NCBI RefSeq assembly: GCF_900110455.1
Contig: NZ_FOIS01000003.1
Span: forward strand, 513,491 to 577,490
Source of the DNA: Natrinema salifodinae
GTDB lineage: Archaea > Halobacteriota > Halobacteria > Halobacteriales > Natrialbaceae
DNA: 64,000 bases
Direction of reading: 5' to 3'
The notes under the pieces were generated by a model. The model saw only the letters and a list, made by a program, of their open reading frames with translations, had not been told where the DNA came from and did not search any database. This document shows, piece after piece, positions 61,179 to 64,000 of this stretch; position 1 is the stretch's first letter; each line of letters starts with the position of its first letter. A program made the position numbers and the translations under genes.

Positions 61179-61868
61179 ACGATAATTGGCGCATCTAGTT
61201 ACTTAATTATTACTTCGCCGGAGACGACCGGTTTTGTGCTGCCGGTCGACGATTGGGCCGCCGCTCTAAGAAGAAACATTACTTACATTGATAGTAATTA
61301 CTATAATGACCGAGGAATAGACACAACACGAATATGAATGCATAGTTGACTTTTGGTTCCGACTGGAGTGCGCATTCGAGAGACCACCGATTCAGATGTA
61401 GCCTATCGGCGCACAAATCCCATCAGAGGGATTCTTGCAAGAGACAGGATGGAGGGGGGCCTGGTTCAATAATCTCGCGGTGTTTCCGCACAATATGTGC
61501 CCATTCTCGCCAATTGCACCCCAGATTGTGTCTAATACATCGGATTATACAGTGAAATACGCACGTCCATCAGTTCGAGATGAAATGGAATGTTTCCGTT
61601 ACAACCTATGATATAGCACATTCCGTATGGGTAAATAGTCCTATAGAGAAATCGGGTACGAGTTTAACATACTGACTCCTGTTCCCGGTCGGACACGTCT
61701 CGAGAGTCCGACTTGCCGGATAAACGCAGTGATCCGACCGACTGTAACCTGAACGGCAACGGAGCGCAGCGGAGGGCAACGACTCACCGCTTCGGTTCGA
61801 CCGCCGGCGCTATCCGCAGCGGACCGCGAGGAAAAACACGTATATCCCGTCGGTGAGTGGGATCTGGT
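61179..61868. other. Low-GC region before egsA, no gene called
   Basis: About 690 bases of markedly lower GC, with A/T-rich blocks near 61195-61215, 61275-61325 and 61590-61670. I found no open frame with haloarchaeal codon bias; the short frames present have no recognisable products. It may be an old insertion scar or regulatory DNA. Confidence 0.5.
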
Positions 61869-62930
61869 ATGTTCGAAAAGTCGACGTGGATCCGCCTCCC
61901 GCGAAACGTCGTCGTCGGCCACGGCGTTCGCAGCGAGGTCGTCGACGTGATCGACGATCTCCACCTTCAGGGGCGGCCGCTGTTCGTCACAAGCCCGACC
62001 CCCCGCGAGGTCGCGGCGGCGCCCATCGCCGCCGACTTCGAGGCCGCCGGGATCGAGCCCGCGATCGTCACGATCGAGGAAGCGACCTTCGACGCCGTCG
62101 AACGGGTGATCGAGACCGCCGAGGCCGAGGAGGCCGCCTATCTCGTCGGCATCGGCGGCGGCAAGGCCATCGACATCGCGAAGATGGCCAGCCACCACCT
62201 GGAGATGGGCTTTCTGTCCGTTCCGACGGCCGCCAGCCACGACGGAATCCTCAGCAACCGCGGCTCCGTCCCGAACGGGGACTCCCGCCACAGCGTCGCC
62301 GCCGAGCCGCCGCTCGCGGTCGTCGCCGACACCGGTATCCTCGCCGACGCACCCTGGGAGCTGACGACCGCCGGCTGCGCCGACATTATCTCCAACTACA
62401 CCGCCGTCATGGACTGGCGGCTTGCCAAGCGACTGAAAGACGTCGAGTACTCCGAGTACGCCGCCGCGCTCTCGGAGATGACCGCCGAGATCCTCGTGGA
62501 CAACGCCGACCTCATCCGGCCCGGCCTCGAGGAATCGGCCTGGGTCGTCACCAAGGCGCTCATGTCCTCCGGCGTCGCGATGAGTATCGCCGGCTCCTCG
62601 CGGCCCGCCAGCGGCGCCGAACACCTCTTCTCGCATCAGCTCGATCGCCTGGCGCCCGGCGCAGCCTTGCACGGCCACCAGGTCGGCGTCGGCTCGATCA
62701 TGTCCGCCTACCTCCACGGCGGCGATCGGGGGATCTGGCGGGACATCCGCGACGCTCTCGCGAGCATCGACGCGCCGACGACCGCCGCAGAGCTCGGCAT
62801 CGACGACGAGACGGTGATCGAGGCGCTGACGACCTGCCACGAGATCCGCGACCGCTACACGATCCTCGGCGACGGGATGAACGAGCGGGCGGCCCGCGAG
62901 GTCGCGACGAAAACGGGCGTCATCAGCTGA
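61869..62930 (+). CDS. egsA: sn-Glycerol-1-phosphate dehydrogenase
   Basis: 353 residues. It reduces dihydroxyacetone phosphate to sn-glycerol-1-phosphate, the backbone of archaeal ether lipids. Family blocks: IRLPRNVVVGHGVRSEVVDV, AAYLVGIGGGKAIDIAKMASH (NAD(P) site), VPTAASHDGILSNRGSVPNG, then the zinc ligands in SGAEHLFSHQLDRLAPG and ALHGHQVGVGSIMSAYLHGGD. The start at 61869 is the ATG; a GTG four codons earlier is possible. Together with UppS it covers lipid-linked essential pathways. Confidence 0.96.
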   Translation: MFEKSTWIRLPRNVVVGHGVRSEVVDVIDDLHLQGRPLFVTSPTPREVAAAPIAADFEAAGIEPAIVTIEEATFDAVERVIETAEAEEAAYLVGIGGGKAIDIAKMASHHLEMGFLSVPTAASHDGILSNRGSVPNGDSRHSVAAEPPLAVVADTGILADAPWELTTAGCADIISNYTAVMDWRLAKRLKDVEYSEYAAALSEMTAEILVDNADLIRPGLEESAWVVTKALMSSGVAMSIAGSSRPASGAEHLFSHQLDRLAPGAALHGHQVGVGSIMSAYLHGGDRGIWRDIRDALASIDAPTTAAELGIDDETVIEALTTCHEIRDRYTILGDGMNERAAREVATKTGVIS

Positions 62931-63021
62931 CTGTGCACCGATAGAGGCGCATCGGCCGATCAAATAGCGGTTCCGCGGCCCATCGGCCTCTCGGTCGGTA
63001 GACCGTCTGCTCCTCGATCCC

Positions 63022-63837
63022 TCACCCCAGATCGGCGCGCTCGAACCGCCAACACCCCAGCGCGATCGGCACGACGAGCCAGGCGAGCATGACGGCGACC
63101 ATCACTTCGGGCTGGAGAAACCACGGATAAATATCCGACACGGAATCCGCGGAGTACGCGAGCGGCGTCGAACGAACGTACGCGGCCGTCGGACTGAGGA
63201 GCACCTGGACGAACATGACCTGCATATTGGAGATACCGAGTCCAGCGAGGTCGTTGAAAAGGTACTCGATGGCGAAGCGGAACGGCCCGAACAGGTTCAA
63301 CACGTTCGTCACGAAGAAGAAGCCGATCGCCCCGCCCATCGCACGCGATCGAGAGGCCGTCGTCGCGGAGATACCGATCGCGACGGCGACGTACGTCAGC
63401 GCATAGAGCACGGTCAGGGACGCGATGCCGACGAAGACGTCGGCCTCGAGCGACGGATACCAGACCAGAGTGAGGACGGCACCCACCAGAAACGCGACGA
63501 CGATCGCCGCGGCGACGATCGCCGTCCGGGAGAGGAACTTGCCGAGAACGACGTCTCGACGGCTGTTCGGGATCGACAGGAGGTACTTGATGCCGCCGGA
63601 CTCGCGTTCGCCCGCGATCGCGAGGTACGCCGCGACGAGGGCGATAAGGGGGATAAACACCGCGCCGATACCGGTCAGGCCCCCGAGCGCGTTCCGCACG
63701 TTCGGGTTCGAAACGCCGGTTTGTCCGAAGTAGAGGAACAACGCCATGATGGCGGCGTAGAGCCCACCGATGAGCCAGATGACCTTGGCTCGGCGGACGT
63801 CGAGGAAGTCCTTCCGCGCGACGTCGAGCGTGCTCAT
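63022..63837 (-). CDS. ABC-2 type transporter permease
   Basis: 271 residues with six membrane segments: KVIWLIGGLYAAIMALFLYFG, VFIPLIALVAAYLAIAGERESGGIKYLLSIPNSRRDVVLGKFLSR, AIVVAFLVGAVLTLVWYPS, ADVFVGIASLTVLYALTYVAVAIG, AIGFFFVTNVLNLFGPF and VMVAVMLAWLVVPIALGCW. ERESGGIKYLLS...R is characteristic of ABC-2 (NosY/CcmB-like) membrane proteins. It works with the ATPase encoded just upstream (4-base overlap). Substrate unknown. Confidence 0.9.
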   Translation of the reverse strand: MSTLDVARKDFLDVRRAKVIWLIGGLYAAIMALFLYFGQTGVSNPNVRNALGGLTGIGAVFIPLIALVAAYLAIAGERESGGIKYLLSIPNSRRDVVLGKFLSRTAIVAAAIVVAFLVGAVLTLVWYPSLEADVFVGIASLTVLYALTYVAVAIGISATTASRSRAMGGAIGFFFVTNVLNLFGPFRFAIEYLFNDLAGLGISNMQVMFVQVLLSPTAAYVRSTPLAYSADSVSDIYPWFLQPEVMVAVMLAWLVVPIALGCWRFERADLG

Positions 63838-64000
63838 GCCGTCACCTCCGGGGCCGTCGGCTCCTCGTCGATTCGGTCGTCGCTCGTGTACGTGTTGAAC
63901 AACTGTTCGATCGAGGCGTCTTCGGAGACGATGTCCTCGACGGTCGTCGCCTCAGCGACGCGTCGAACGACGTCGACCTTGACCGACGGATCGGTGCACG
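63834..64000 (-). CDS. ABC-2 transporter ATPase, C-terminal end only
   Basis: The last 54 codons of a gene entering from the right edge. The visible part, VKVDVVRRVAEATTVEDIVSEDASIEQLFNTYT, is the regulatory C-terminal tail of an ABC-2 ATP-binding protein; the Walker motifs are outside the window. Its stop overlaps the permease start by four bases. Confidence 0.8.
   Translation of the reverse strand, partial: CTDPSVKVDVVRRVAEATTVEDIVSEDASIEQLFNTYTSDDRIDEEPTAPEVTA

Noticed and set aside
61423-61575. Short open stretch on the minus strand reading NWREWAHIVRKHREIIE
   Set aside because: Looks protein-like but has no start codon, an upstream stop and only about 50 codons; possibly a decayed fragment, not supportable as a gene.

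Overview
The window is chromosomal DNA from a haloarchaeon (class Halobacteria). The evidence is very high GC with G/C-ending codons, proteins packed with Asp and Glu, TATA boxes about 25-30 bases before start codons (leaderless transcription), and archaeal marker genes: glycerol-1-phosphate dehydrogenase, aIF5A, a siroheme decarboxylase of the alternative heme pathway, LWR-salt protein, and DUF7344 and HTH_10 regulators. The genus cannot be fixed from sequence alone. I see no rRNA, tRNA, CRISPR array, replication origin or intact insertion sequence.

Layout. 1-3.4 kb: prenyl-lipid locus (start of a DUF92-like membrane protein, a diverged cis-prenyltransferase paralog, full-length UppS) plus a small DUF7344 regulator and a DUF5778-like protein. 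3.6-8.4 kb: aldehyde dehydrogenase, then a tight heme operon (fused AhbA/AhbB siroheme decarboxylase, precorrin-2 dehydrogenase, HemA). 8.6-11.9 kb: small haloarchaeal proteins and regulators, and a HAD phosphatase. 12-17.6 kb: three overlapping genes for periplasmic-binding-protein-fold proteins that lack signal peptides and have no ABC partner, next to a cupin, a tungsten aldehyde ferredoxin oxidoreductase and a VOC protein. 17.7-19.4 kb: PhaB-like reductase, an unknown protein and a TrmB-like regulator below two perfect palindromes. 19.7-31.2 kb: housekeeping genes (LWR-salt, pterin dehydratase, HTH_10 regulator, MoeA, Hsp20, UbiB-type kinase, enolase-like protein, aIF5A-agmatinase pair, a 43-residue zinc ribbon, NUDIX, quinone oxidoreductase, ProS). 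31.5-36.1 kb: glutamate synthase large subunit. 36-41.3 kb: methyltransferase, a 535-residue Gln/Gly/Arg-rich disordered protein, a degenerate KaiC-like protein with a zinc finger, a sugar-nucleotide epimerase and a small membrane protein.

42-56.7 kb is an arabinose-polysaccharide utilisation locus. It has a Tat-exported GH51-type arabinofuranosidase, a GH127 beta-L-arabinofuranosidase, a Gfo/Idh/MocA oxidoreductase and a TIM-barrel isomerase on one strand. Beside them are a five-gene carbohydrate ABC transporter operon (Tat lipoprotein binding protein, two permeases, a DUF624 membrane protein, ATPase), a divergent cytosolic GH51 enzyme and an IclR regulator. The inferred flow is outside cleavage, uptake, intracellular cleavage, then sugar oxidation or isomerisation.

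57-64 kb: an M24-fold protein lacking the expected metal ligands, a MATE transporter, a 33-residue zinc-ribbon protein, a short-chain dehydrogenase, EgsA for archaeal lipid backbones, and the permease and C-terminal end of the ATPase of an ABC-2 exporter.

The most unusual items are the signal-less binding-protein trio, the disordered protein with its exact 78-bp duplication, and the paired complementary cis-prenyltransferases.
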